A DNA stretch of 64,000 nucleotides from Phocoena phocoena (taxonomy: Eukaryota > Chordata > Mammalia > Artiodactyla > Phocoenidae). The DNA lies in assembly GCF_963924675.1 (NCBI RefSeq), contig NC_089226.1, positions 40,131,124 through 40,195,123 of the forward strand. Reading direction: 5' to 3'. Numbering within the stretch: the first letter of the stretch is position 1; every line of letters begins with the position of its first letter. Below are positions 42,966-54,292 of this stretch, piece after piece. A program made the position numbers and the translations under genes. Under the pieces are notes generated by a model. The model made no database searches, was not told the DNA's origin, and worked only from the letters and a program-made list of their open reading frames with translations.

Positions 42966-44100
42966 GGCCACATCTGACTGCAAGAGAGCTGGGAAGTGTG
43001 CTCTAGCTGTGTGCCCAGAAAGAAAGGGAAATGGGCTTGACATGACAAAGCAGAAAGCTTAAAGTTAATTGAAACAAAGATGCCAGACCACAGTTGCAGA
43101 CCAAGCCTCACTCCTCCTGTACTACAGGTTTGGTTTTCTTTCAAAGACAGTCTGAACCTTCTTGCTGATTCCTTTTCTATCTTTACTTTGGCTACTACAA
43201 AGCTCAATAGTAGAACTTTACAATGTGTGCTTCTATGTACAATCTTTTTCTTCTTGCCGAATATTTCAGTCTACATTTATTTCCTCCTGTCTCAGATTTC
43301 TTTTTTTATCTGGGAGAGAAAGATTTGCATTAAAGGAAATATTTTGGGGCTCCTGCTTTTGGGGTGAGCCTAAACCATGTTTCAGAGTCTGGTTGTTTGT
43401 TTAGGATCATATGGGTTTTGTTCCGAGCTCTTATGGGGTCTAGTTTCATAAACTAATAGAAAGGGCATTTGCTTTCCTTTGAGATTGGGAGGAGAAAGGG
43501 GAAATGAAGGAGGAGGGAGCTGTGTGCCCTGGTGCTTAGGAAAATAGTCAGAAATGATGCTCATGGGTAAGTGGCATGGTCTGGGCCCAGCCCAGACTTG
43601 AACCTCTATGAGAATGCTCAGGGCCCCAAGCTGCAGGGCTTGGCTCAGGAAAAACTTTTTAAAACAAGGCAGAAAGGTGACAAAGTTCAAACAGAGAGAG
43701 AGAAAGGGTTTAAGTCCCTATCGTGGCCACAAACCACAATGCAGTAATGGAAATGCAGTGAGCCTACAAGTGGAGAGTATGCTCAGGGTGTCACCAGCCA
43801 CAGAGGTGGTAAGATGTGGCTCAGTGTGGAACAAGGGCACAAGAGAGCAAGTGCGGTCCTCCTCCATGGTGGGAGAATCTCTCAGGAAGAGCTCTTTGGT
43901 TTGTTGCTGTTTGGTTTTATTTTGGAAGTGTGCTGAGATTCCCCCTAAACAAGTAGAGAGAAATTTCCGCAGTAATTGAGAGGTTAATGATGGTATGAAT
44001 GTGACTTCCTTCATACTCTAAGCTGGTGAGAGGCTTGGGACATCCCAGTTTCCTTCATCAGATATTTTGAAACTTCAAAACTTTTGAAAATGAGATGGGG
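42966..44100. other. Unassigned, unique-looking DNA
   Basis: About 1.1 kb with no repeat I can name. Plus frames 43080-43367, 43162-43404 and 43608-43979 and minus frames 43382-43690 and 43718-44014 overlap and show no known domain. I see nothing else in it. Confidence 0.5.
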
Positions 44101-44101
44101 C

Positions 44102-44239
44102 TGGTTACAAGTTGAATTTTGTCTCCCCAAAAGATATGTTGAAGTCCTAACCCTCAGTACCTGTGAACGTGACTTTATTTGGAAACAGGGTCTTCACAAA
44201 TGTAAACACGTTAAGAGGAAGTCATTAAAGTGAGCCCTA
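44102..44239 (+). mobile_element. MLT1-type LTR, 5' part (split by L1)
   Basis: 'gttgaattttgtctccccaa', 'gttgaagtcctaaccctcag' and 'gtgactttatttggaaacag' match the start of an MLT1 LTR (ERVL-MaLR) in sense orientation. Its continuation is 51660-51970. There is no internal region, so it is a solo LTR. Confidence 0.85.
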
Positions 44240-46268
44240 GAGAGACCTTCAAGATGGCGGAAAAGTAAGATGTGGAGATCACCTTCCTCCCCACAAATAC
44301 ATCAGAAATACATCTATATGTGGAACAACTCCTACAGAGCACCTACTGAATGCTGGCAGAAGACCTCAGACTTCCCAAAAGGCAAGACACTCCCCACATA
44401 CCTGGGTAGGGCAAAAGAAAAAACAGAGACAAAAGAATAGGGATGGGACCTGCCCCGCTGGGAGGGAGTTGTGAAGGAGGAAAAGTTCCTACACACTAGG
44501 AAGACCTTTCACTGGCGGAGACAGGGGCATGGCAGGGGTGGGGGAAGCTTGGGAGCCATGGAGGAGAGCACAGCAACAGAGGTGCAGAGGGCAAAGTGGA
44601 GAGATTCCTGCACAGAGGGTCAGTGCCAGCCAGCACTCACCAGCCTGAGAGGCTTGTCTGCTCACCCGCTGGGGCAGGCAGGGGCTGGGAGCTGAGGCTC
44701 CAGCTTCAGAGGTCAGATCCTAGGGAGAGGACTGGATTTGGCTGCATGAACACAGCCTGAAGGGGGCTAGTGTGCCACAGCCAAACAGGAGGGAGTCCGG
44801 GAAAATGTCTGGACCTGCCAAAGAGGCAAGAGATCATTGTTTCGGGGTGTGTGAGGAGAGGGGATTCAGAGCATTGCCTAAATGAGCTCCAGAGATGGGT
44901 GTGAGCCACAGCTACCAGCATGGACAACTGACACAGGCATGAAACGCTAATATTGCTGTTGCAACCACCAAGAAGCCTGTGTGCAAGCACAGGTCACTAT
45001 CCACACCTCCCCTCCTGGGAGCCTGTGCAGCCAGCCATTGCCAGGGTCCCATGATATAGGGACAACTTCCCCGGGAGAACACGTGGCATGCCTCAGGCTG
45101 TTGCAGTGTCATGCCTGCCTCTGTCACTGAAGGCTCACCCCACATTCCGTACCCCTTCCTCCTCTTGGCCTGAGTGAGCCAGACCCCCCTAATCAGCTGC
45201 TACTGTCCTGCCTGAGTGAAGAACAGATGCCGTCAGGCAACCTACACGCAGAGGTGGGGCCACTCCAAAGCTGAACCCCAAGAGCTGTGTGAACAAAGAA
45301 GAGAAAGGGAAATCTCGCCCAGCAGCCTCAGGATCAGCGGATTAAATCTCTACAATCAACTTGATGCACCCTGCATCTCTGGAATACCTGAATAGACAAT
45401 GAACCATCCCAAAATTGAGGCAGTGGACTTGGGGAGCAACAATATATATACCTTTTTCTCTTTTTGTAAGTGTGTATGTGTATGCTTCTTTGTGTGATTT
45501 TGTCTGTATAGCTTTGCTTTTACCATTGGTCCTACGGTTCTGTCTGTCAGTTTTCTTTTGTTTTGTTTTGTTTTTGTTTTTTGGTATAGTTTTTAGCGCT
45601 TGCTATCATTGGTGGATTTGTTTTTTAGTTTGGTTGCTCTCTTCTTTCTTTCTTTCTTTTTTTATTACTTTTTAATTTTTTAATATCTTTATTTTAATAA
45701 CTTTATTTTATTTTATTCTTTCTTTGTTTCTTTATTTCTTTCTTTCTATTTTTCTCCTTTTTCTTCTGAGCCATGTGGCTGACAGGGTCTTGGTGCTCCC
45801 GCTGGGTGTCAGGCCTGTGAATCTGAGTTGGGAGAGCTGAGTTCAGGACATTGGTCCACCAGAGACCTCCTGGCTCCGTGTAATATCAAATGGAGAAAGC
45901 TCTCCCAGAGATCTTCATCTCAACGCTAAGACCCAACTCCACTCAACAAACAGCAAGCTACAGTGCTGGACACCCTATAACAAACAACTAACAAGATAGG
46001 AACACAACCCCACCCATTAGCAGAGAGGCTGCCTAAAATCATACTAAGGTCACAGACACCCCAAAACACACCATCAGATGCAGTCCTGCCCACCAGAAAG
46101 ACAAGATCCAGCCTCATCCTCCAGAAGACAGGCACTAGTCCCCTCCACCAGGAAGCCTACACAACCCACTAAAAAACCTTACCCACTGGGGGCAGATACC
46201 AAAAACAACGGGAACTATGAACTTGCAGCCTGCAGAAAGGAGACCCCAAACACAGTAGGTTAAGAAAA
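44240..46268 (+). promoter_or_regulatory. L1 5' UTR / internal promoter
   Basis: The element starts 'gagagaccttcaagatggcg'. The 'aagatggcgg' at 44251-44260 is a perfect YY1-type site 12 bases from the start, the same arrangement that positions transcription start in human L1. The rest is GC-rich early (to about 45250) and T-rich later (45430-45770), with (TTTTG)n near 45548-45580. The frames within it on either strand are chance. Confidence 0.7.
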
Positions 46269-47386
46269 ATGAGAAGACAGAGAAACACACAGCAGATGAA
46301 GGAGCAAGATAAAAACCCACCAGACCAAACAAATGAAGAGGAAATAGGCAGTCTAGCTGAAAAAGAATTCAGAGTAATGATAGCAAAGATGATCCAAAAT
46401 CTTGGAAATAGAATGGAGAAAATACAAGAAACTTTTAACAAGGACCTAGAAAAACTAAAAAGCAAACAAACAATGATGAACAACACAATAAATGAAATTA
46501 AGAATTCTCTAGAAAGAATCAATAGCAGAATAACTGAGACAGAAGAATGAATAAGTGATCTGGAAGATAAAATAGTGGAAATGACTACTGCAGAGCAGAA
46601 TAAAGAACAAAGAATGAAAAGAATTGAGGACAGTCTCAGAGATCTCTGGGACAACATTAAACACACCATCATTCGAATTATAGGCATCCCAGAAGAAGAA
46701 AAAAAGAAAGGGACTGAGAAAATATTTGAAGAGATTATAGTTGACAATTTCCCTAATATGGGAAAGGAAATAGTTAATCAAGTCCAGGAAGCGCAGAGAG
46801 TCCCATACAGGATAAATCGAAGGAGAAACATGCCAAGACACATATTTCTTTTTTCTTTTCTTTTCTTTTTTTTTTGTGGTACGTGGGCCTCTCACCGTTG
46901 TGGCCTCTCCCACTGCGGAGCACAGGCTCTGGACGCGTAGGCCCAGCGACCATGGCCCACAGGCCCAGCCACTCCACGGCATGTGGGATCCCCCTGGACC
47001 GGGGCACGAACCTATGTCCTCTGCATCAGCAGGCGGACTCCCAACAATTGCACCACCAGAGAAGCCCCAAGACACCTATTAATGACACTATCAAAAATTA
47101 AATAAAAAGAAAAGAAATTAAAAGCAGCAAGGGAAAAATAACATACAAGGGAATCCCCATAAGGTTAACAGCTGATCTTTCAGCAGAAACTCTGCAAGCC
47201 AGAAAGGAGTGGCAGGATATATTTAAAGAGAGGAAAGGGAAAAACCTTCAACCAAGATTACTCTACCCATCAAGGATCTCATTCAGATTCGATGGAGAAA
47301 TTAAAAACTTTACAGACAAGCAAAAGCTAAGAGAATTCAGCACTACCAAACCAGCTTTATAACAAATGCTAAAGGAACTTCTCTAG
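46269..47386 (+). pseudogene. L1 ORF1 (RNA-binding protein), disrupted
   Basis: ORF1 would encode the trimeric RNA chaperone of L1. Residues 1-93 from the ATG at 46269 are Lys/Glu/Gln-rich and heptad-like ('RMEKIQETFNKDLEKLKSKQ'), matching its coiled coil. A TGA at 46548-46550 ends that frame, most simply a CGA-to-TGA CpG change. The same frame resumes at 46575 with RRM-like 'TIIRIIGIPEEE' and runs to the SINE inserted at 46847. The C-terminal domain follows after 47081 but is frameshifted and contains stops, with a recognisable terminus at 47384-47386. Confidence 0.88.
46847..47066 (-). mobile_element. CHR-type SINE inserted in L1 ORF1
   Basis: Minus-strand full copy with a (CTTTT)-rich T tail. 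The target-site duplication is 'ccaagacacatatt' / 'ccaagacacctatt' (46833-46846 and 47067-47080), 13 of 14 identical. It must be younger than the L1. The copy has several changes from the consensus in its body. Confidence 0.95.
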
Positions 47387-47444
47387 GTAGGAAACACAAG
47401 AGAAGGAAAACACCTACAATAACAAACCCAAAATAATTAAGAAA

Positions 47445-50400
47445 ATGGTAATAGCAACGTACATATCCATAACTACCTTAAATGTAAATGGATTAAATGC
47501 TCCAACCAAAAGACATACACAGGCTGATTAGATACAAAAACAAGAGCTGTATATATGCTGTCTAAAAGAGACCCACTTCAGACCCAGGGACACATACAGA
47601 CTGAAAGTGAGGGGATGGAAAAAGATATTCTATGCAAATGGAAATCAAAGGAAAGCTGGAGTAGCAATTCTCATATCAGACAAAATAGACTTTAAAATAA
47701 AGACTATTACAAGAGACAAAGAAGGACACTAGATAATGATCAAGGGATCAATCCAAGAAGAAGACATAACAATTGTAAATTTTTTGCACCCAAAATAGGA
47801 GCACATCAATACATAAGGGAAATGCTAACAGCCATAAAAGGGGAAATCAACAGTAACACAATCATAGTAGGGGACTTTAACACCGCATTTTCAATGGACA
47901 TATCAAACAAAATGAAAATACATAAGGAAACACAAGCTTTAAATGATACATTAAACAAGGTGGGTTTAATTGATATTTATAGCACATTCCATCCAAAAAC
48001 AACAGAATACACTTTCTTCTCAAGTGTTCATGGACCATTCTCCAGGATAGATTATATCATGGGTCACAAATCAAGCCTTGGTACATTTTAAAAAATTGAA
48101 ATCGTAACAAGTACCTTTTCCTACCACAACATTATGAGACTAGATATCAATTAAAGGGAAAAAATCTGTAAAACATACAAACACATGGAGGCTAAACAAT
48201 ACACTACCTAATAACCAAGAGACCACTGAAAAAAAATCAAAGAGGAACTCAAAAAATACCTAGAAACAAATGACAATGAAAACATGACAACCCAAAACCT
48301 ATGGGATGCAGCAAAAGCAGTTCTAAGAGGGAAGTTTATAGCAATACAATCCTACCTCAAGAAACAAGAAACATCTCAAATAAACAACCTAACCTTACAT
48401 CTAAAGCAATTAGAGAAAGAAGTATAAAAAAAACCCAAAGTTAGCAGAAGGAAAGAAATTATAAAGATCAGGTCAGAAATAAATGAAAAAATAATGAAGG
48501 AAACAATAGCAAAGATCAATAAGAATAAAAGCTTGTTCTTTGAGAAGATAAACAAAATTGATAAACCATTAGCCAGACTCATCAGGAAAAAAAGGGACAA
48601 GACTCAAATCAATAGAATTAGAAAAGAAAAAGGAGAAGTAACAATTGACACTGCAGAAGTACAAAGGATCATGAGAGATTACTACAGGCAAGTATATGCC
48701 ATAAAATGAACAACCTGGAAGAAACGGACAAACTCTTAGAAAGCACAACCTTCTGAGACTGAACGAGGAAGAAATAGAAAATATAAACAGACCAATCACA
48801 AGCACTGAAATTGAAACTGTGATTAAAAATCTTCCATCAAACAAAAGCCCAGGACTAGATGGCTTCACAGGGAAATTCTATCAAACATTTAGAGAAGAGC
48901 TAACAAAAAATCCTTCTTAAACTCTTCCAAAGTATAACAGAGGGAGGAACACTCCCAAACTCATTCTATGAGACTACTATCTCCCTGATACCAAAACCAG
49001 ACAAAGATGTCACAAAGAAAGAAAACTACTGGCCAATATCACTGATGAACATAAATGCAAAAATCCTCAACAAAGTACTAGCAAACAGAATCCAACAGCA
49101 CATTAAAAGGATCATACACCATGATCAAGTGGGGTTTATCCCAGGAATGCAAGGCTTCTTCAATATATGCAAATCAATCAATGTGATACACCATATTAAC
49201 AAATTGAAGGAGAAAAACCATATGATCATCTCAGTAGATGCAGAGAAAGCTTTTGACAAAATTCAACATGCATTTATGATAAAAACTCACCAGAAAGTAG
49301 GCATAGAGGGAACTTACCTCAACATAATAAAGGCCATATATGACAAACCCACAGCCAACATCGTCCTCAGTGGTGGAAAACTGAAACCATTTTCACTAAG
49401 ATCAGGAAGGAGACAAGGTTGCCCACTCTCACCACTCTTATTCAACATAGTTTTGGAAGTTTTAGCCACAGCAATCAGAGAAGAAAAAGAAATAAAAGGA
49501 ATCCAAATTGGAAAAGAAGAAGTAAAGGTGTCACTGCTTGCAGATAACATGATACTGTACCTAGAGAATCCTAAAAACTCTACCAGAAAACTACTAAGGC
49601 TAATCAATGAATTTGGTAAAGAAGCAGGATACAAAATTAATGCACAGAAATCTCTTGCATTCCTATACACTAATGATGAAAATCTGAAAGAGAAATTAAG
49701 GAAACACTCTCATTTACCACTGCAACAAAAAGATTAAAATACCTAGGAATAAACCTACCTAAGGAGAAAAAACACATGTATGGAGAAAACCATAAGACGC
49801 TGATGAAAGCAATTAAAGATGATACAAACAGATGGAGAGATATACCATGTTCCTGGATTGGAAGAATCAACATTGTGAAAATGACTACTATCCAAAGCAG
49901 TCTATAGACTCAATGCAATTTGTATCAAACTACAAATGGCATTTTCCACAGAACTAGAACAAAAAATTCCACAATCTGTATGGAAACACAAAAGACCCCG
50001 AAGAGCCAAAGTAATCTTCAGAACGAAACATGGAGCTGGAGTAATCAGACTCCCTGACTTCAGACTATACTACAAAGCTACAGTAATCAAGACAGTATGG
50101 TACTGGCACAAAAGAGAAATGTAGATCAGTGGAACAGGATAGAAAGCCCAGAGATAAACCGACGCACATATGGTCACCTTATCTTTGATAAAGGAGGCAA
50201 GAATATACGATGGAGAAAAGAAAGTCTCTTCAATAAGTGGTGGTGGGAAAACTGGACAGCTACATGTAAAAGAATGAAATTAGAACACTCCCTAGCACCA
50301 CACACAAAAATAAACTCACAATGGGTTAAAGACTTAAATGTAAGGCCAGAACTATAAAACTCTTAGAGAAAAACATAGGCAGAACACTTTATGACATAAA

Positions 50401-51283
50401 TCACAGCAAGATCCTTTTTGATCCACATCCTAAAGAAATGGAAATAAAAACAAAAATAAACCAACAGGACCTAATGAAACGTTAAAGGTTTTGCACAGCA
50501 AAGGCAACCATAAACAAAATGAAAAGACAACCCTCGGAATGGGAGAAAATATTTGCAAATGAAGCAACTGACAAAGGATTAATCTCCAAACTTTACAAGG
50601 AGCTCATGCAGGTCAAAATCAAAAAAGCAAACAACCCAATCCCAAAATGGCAGAAGACCGACATAGACATTTCTCCAAAGAAGATATACAGATTGTCAAC
50701 AAGCACATGAAAGAACGCTCAACATCACTAATCATTAGAGAAATGCAAATCAAAACTACAATGAGGTATCACCTCACAACAGTCAGAATGGGCATCATCA
50801 AAAAATCTACAAACAATAAATGCTGGAGAGCGTGTGGAGAACAGGGAACCCTCTTGCACTGCTGGTGGGAATGTAAATTGACACAGCTACTATGGAGAAC
50901 AGTATGGAGGTTCCTTAAAAAACTAGAAAAAAAAAAAAAAAAAAAAAAAAACTAGAAATAGAACTACCGTACGACCCTGCAATCCCACTACTGGGCATAT
51001 ATCCTGAGAAAACCATAATTCAAAAAGGGTCATGACCGCGATGTTCATTGCAGCTCTATTTACAATAGCCAGGACATGGAAGCAACCTAAGTGTCCACCG
51101 ACAGATGAATGGATAAAGAAGATGTGGCACATATATACAATGGAATATTACTCAGACATAAAAAGAAATTAAATTGAGTTGTTTGTAGTGAGGTGGATGG
51201 ACCTAGAGTCTGTCCTACAAAGTGAAGTAAGTCAGAAAGAGAAAAACAAATACCATATGCTGACACATATATATGGAATTTAC
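47445..51283 (+). pseudogene. L1 ORF2 (endonuclease/reverse transcriptase), disrupted
   Basis: Starting at the ATG at 47445, the endonuclease N-terminus is recognisable ('TTLNVNGLNAPTK'), followed by the 'KETH' and 'GDFN' active-site motifs. The later 'SDHN' motif reads S-Y-H-N, losing an Asp expected for metal-dependent cleavage. The RT frame 49045-49737 (230 codons) has '[10 protein letters not shown]', but its catalytic pair is 'ADN' rather than 'ADD' (Asn codon 49546-49548). A run of 25 A (50927-50951) sits in the C-terminal region. The normal stop at 51281-51283 reads TAC. Multiple in-frame stops occur from 47548 on. Confidence 0.92.
50927..50951. repeat. A25 homopolymer inside L1 ORF2
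   Basis: A run of 25 A with 'aaaactag' repeated on both sides ('ccttaaaaaactagaaaa' before and 'aaaactagaaatagaac' after). Other L1 copies here have only 'aaaaaactaaaaatag', so this is a local expansion, not an original feature. Confidence 0.95.
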
Positions 51284-51659
51284 AAAAAAAATTGTTATGA
51301 AGAACTTAAGGGCAGGACAGGAATAAAGACACAGACATAGAGAATGGACTTGAGGACACGGGGAGGGGGAAGGGTAAGTTGGGACGAAGTGAGAGAGTGG
51401 CATGGACTTATATATACTAACAAATATAAAATAGATAGCTAGTGGGAAGCAGCCACATAGCACAGGGAGATCAGCTCGGTGCTTTGTGACTACCTAGAGG
51501 GGTGAGATAGGGAGGGTGGGAGGGAGACGCAAGAGGGAGGATATATGGGGTTATATGTATATGTATAGTTGATTCACTTTGTTATACAGCAGAAACTAAC
51601 ACATGATTGTAAAGCAATTATGCTCCAACAAAGACATTTAAAAAAAAAAGTGAGCTCTA

Positions 51660-51970
51660 ATCCAATATGACTGGTGTACTTATGAGAAGAGGAGAAGAGA
51701 CACAGAAACACACGCTGGGAAGAAGGCCATTTGAAGATGGAGGCATAGACTGGAGTGATGCACCCAGAAGCCCAGGAACACCAAGGATTGCCAGCAACCA
51801 CCGTGAGCTAGGAAGAAGGAAAGATCCTTCCCTTGAGCCTTCAGAGAGAGCATGGCCCTGGTAACAGGTTGGTTTTGGACACTGGCCTTTAGAACTGTGA
51901 GAGGATACATTTCTGTTTTAAGATACCTAGTTTATGGCCATGTGCTATGGTGGCTAGGAAACCAATGCAG
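51660..51970 (+). mobile_element. MLT1-type LTR, 3' part
   Basis: Continues the LTR begun at 44102: 'ccaatatgactggtgtactt', 'gattgccagcaaccaccgtg', 'gaactgtgagaggatacatt' and 'ctaggaaaccaatgcag' at the end. Together the two parts form about 450 bp of LTR without internal sequence. Confidence 0.88.
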
Positions 51971-52575
51971 GGCTGTTAATAATTATTAAAATGTGAAAGT
52001 AGAAACACAACATGTATAAATACTTGGCATTTCTGTTTTACAAATATCAATACTTTTGTATCTCTACCTTCTCTTGTGATGGTAAATAATAGAGGATATG
52101 ACCAAAAAAACCTCTTGGACCTTCAGAATTAAAGGTGTGCTCCCCCCGCCACCAGCAGACAAAGCAGTGCTAGTTACTCATTCAGCCACTTTAGCCAATT
52201 TCCCCATGATGTAATTAAATGATAAAAAAAAATAAAAACTCTGCCCAGACAAGCTCTTTTCTAAGTTGGAAGTGAATGCTTGTATTTTAATCCTTTGAAG
52301 TCTGGCATGAAATCTCTGCCCCCAGTTTTGTCTGCTTCATTTCAAATGTCAGAGTGGGCAGAGGGCATCCAGGAACACCATGGGGAAAGCCAGATACTTT
52401 TGTAAGACCAGCAGCTGAGAGTGAAGGCCTCTCTTAGCCCCACCACCGCTGTGGTGCCTGACACGGTATAACTGTAATTATGGGATTCATTTATGTGTCC
52501 CTGTTTTTCTCCCACTACAATGTGAGTTCCTTGAAAGCAGAGACAATGTTTTATTTTATCTGTAGTCAGCCCTGG
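51971..52575. other. No recognisable feature
   Basis: Unique-looking DNA up to the next SINE; no frame or repeat is recognised. Confidence 0.5.
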
Positions 52576-52585
52576 CAGCTATTGT

Positions 52586-52795
52586 GGGTTTTTTTGTTTT
52601 TTGCGGTACACGGGCCTCTCACTGTTGTGGCCTCTCCCATTGCGGAGCACAGGCTCTGGACGCGCAGGCTCAGCGGCCATGGCTCATGGGCCCAGCCGCT
52701 TCGCGGCATGTGGGATCTTTCTGGACCGGGGCACGAACCCGTGTCCCCTGCATCGGCAGGCAGACTCTTAACCACTGCGCCACCAGGGAAGCCCA
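52586..52795 (-). mobile_element. CHR-type SINE
   Basis: Minus-strand copy with a T-rich start ('tttttttgttttttgcggta') and head complement ending at 52795. The 10-bp target-site duplication 'cagctattgt' lies at 52576-52585 and 52796-52805. The 176-codon frame 52480-53010 runs straight through this SINE and is an artefact. Confidence 0.94.
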
Positions 52796-52899
52796 CAGCT
52801 ATTGTTTTTATCTCTCCAGCATGCTTTCGTTTCTCCTTTCTTCTGGTAAGGGGGTTCCCTTTCCTTTGTGGACCTCTTCGTCACCCCATGTGGTCCTGG

Positions 52900-53415
52900 T
52901 GGACTTTCACTTATGATGATTTCACCCATTCAGTGGGATGGGCATGTGATCCAGACAGGTCCAACTATAATTCAGTACTCCTTCAAAGCCATGGATTAGT
53001 CCAAGTGTGAGCACGTGACTTAAGGTCAACCGTCAGAGTCTTTCATAAAATTCTCTGAATTAGAGGGAGTGGGGTAACCATTTTTCTTTTCTGAGATGGG
53101 AAGAATGTTGCTTTGGGGCTTCAGTAGCCCTCTTCCCTGATACCAAGTAAGCCTATCTGCAGGAAAAAGAATGAGGCCAAGACACAAGGAGAACCAGAGA
53201 CAGGCAGCGATGTACAGAGTGAGGAGCCTTGAGTCCCCTACTCCAGTTTCTGGAGTTAAGGTCTCCAGTTAAGGTCTTAACTCTCAAACTTCCTCCTTTG
53301 ATTCTGTCACCTCCCCGGGACCCCTGCAAGCCTGTAATCCAATAAGTCCTACTTTTTTGTTAAGCAAGCTTCAGCTCAATTTCTGTTGCTTACTACCAAA
53401 AGAATCCTAAGGTAC
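52900..53415 (+). repeat. Probable old LTR-like repeat remnant
   Basis: 'catgtgatccagacaggtcc' (52943) and the ending 'atttctgttgcttactacca' (53380) resemble an old LTR in sense orientation. It is weakly preserved, and the family is unassigned. Confidence 0.35.
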
Positions 53416-53439
53416 ACATGGTCATACACTCAATGCCCA

Positions 53440-53672
53440 CTGAAAATATTAATAATGGAAAACACTTATACATGCTTCCATTGTTGAAATGCCTTATGCA
53501 TATTAATTTATTCAAAAATGATGTCATTGGGTAAATACTAATATTTTCATACCTCTTTTAGAGATTAGAAAATCAAGGCACAGAAAGGCCAGAGAGCTAG
53601 TAAGTAGCAAAGCTAGGATATAAAACTAGGAAGACTGGCTCCAGAATATGTGTTCTTAACAGTTATGCTAGT
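53440..53672 (-). repeat. MIR SINE
   Basis: 'gccttatgcatattaattta', 'aaatcaaggcacagaaaggc' and 'gtgttcttaacagttatgct' give the reverse-complement MIR in order, near full length. Confidence 0.75.
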
Positions 53673-54152
53673 TTGCTTCTTAGAAACCAAATACTTAACA
53701 ATATTCTGTAGAATAAATGAGGCGCAGAAAAGGAAATGTAGGAAGGCCACGTTGCTTTGATGGCTGTAAGGGGGAACTAATGCTATGTTCCACACCGGAA
53801 AGCAGAGGAACAGTTCTGCACTTAAAGATTAGAAAGAACCAAATGTCCATCAGTAGAAACTGTATACCCTAATGCTCAGATTGCAGTCTCTAAATACCAT
53901 TTCTCTCTAATGGGAACAAGGCTCCTTGTAAAAATGGCCCATTCCAGATCTGAGGCAGAAAAATGAACAAGTGGAGTTTAGAACATCACATCATACTAGA
54001 ATGTAGGGCATTTATTGAAAACCACTAGTGCCTTAAAAAAATTCAGGAAGTAACTTGGAGAGGCTCCCATTGACCAGTGATGGGAGAATTTGTGCAGTGA
54101 TAAGGATAATAACTGCAATGGATTGAAACATACCAAATAGATTTAAATCCAA
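53673..54152. other. No recognisable feature
   Basis: Unique-looking AT-rich DNA leading into the TA-rich block. Confidence 0.5.
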
Positions 54153-54292
54153 GATTTTATTATATGTAATATATTATACATATTATATTATGTATATTAT
54201 TATATTATATATTGATATATAATATACTATATATTATTATATTATATATGTAATATATTATATATTTATACACACACACACAAACACACAAA
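54153..54292. repeat. TA-rich, palindrome-prone block with a (CA)n end
   Basis: Dense 'atatta'/'taatatat' repetition over about 118 bp (54153-54270), followed by a CA run (54271-54289). Many of the steps are self-complementary, so hairpin or cruciform formation is likely, as at known AT-rich fragile repeats. Confidence 0.9.

Larger units (their letters stand above)
44240..51646 (+). mobile_element. Full-length L1 LINE (about 7.4 kb), inactive
   Basis: This is the only L1 in the window with an intact architecture. It has a 5' UTR of about 2 kb (44240-46268), ORF1 (46269-47386), a short spacer, ORF2 (47445 to about 51283), a 3' UTR, and an A tail. The target-site duplication is 'aaagtgagcccta' / 'aaagtgagctcta' (44227-44239 and 51647-51659), 12 of 13 identical. 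It split an MLT1 LTR and was later hit by a SINE (46847-47066). Both ORFs contain stops and frameshifts, and catalytic residues are changed. It is dead. Confidence 0.96.

Noticed and set aside
46169..46747. 192-codon open frame on the minus strand
   Set aside because: It is the antisense of L1 ORF1, whose A-rich sense strand leaves few stops on the complement. There is no independent sign of a gene.
52480..53010. 176-codon open frame on the plus strand
   Set aside because: It runs from flanking DNA straight through a SINE insertion and its target-site duplication. The peptide is translated SINE sequence found in many other copies here.
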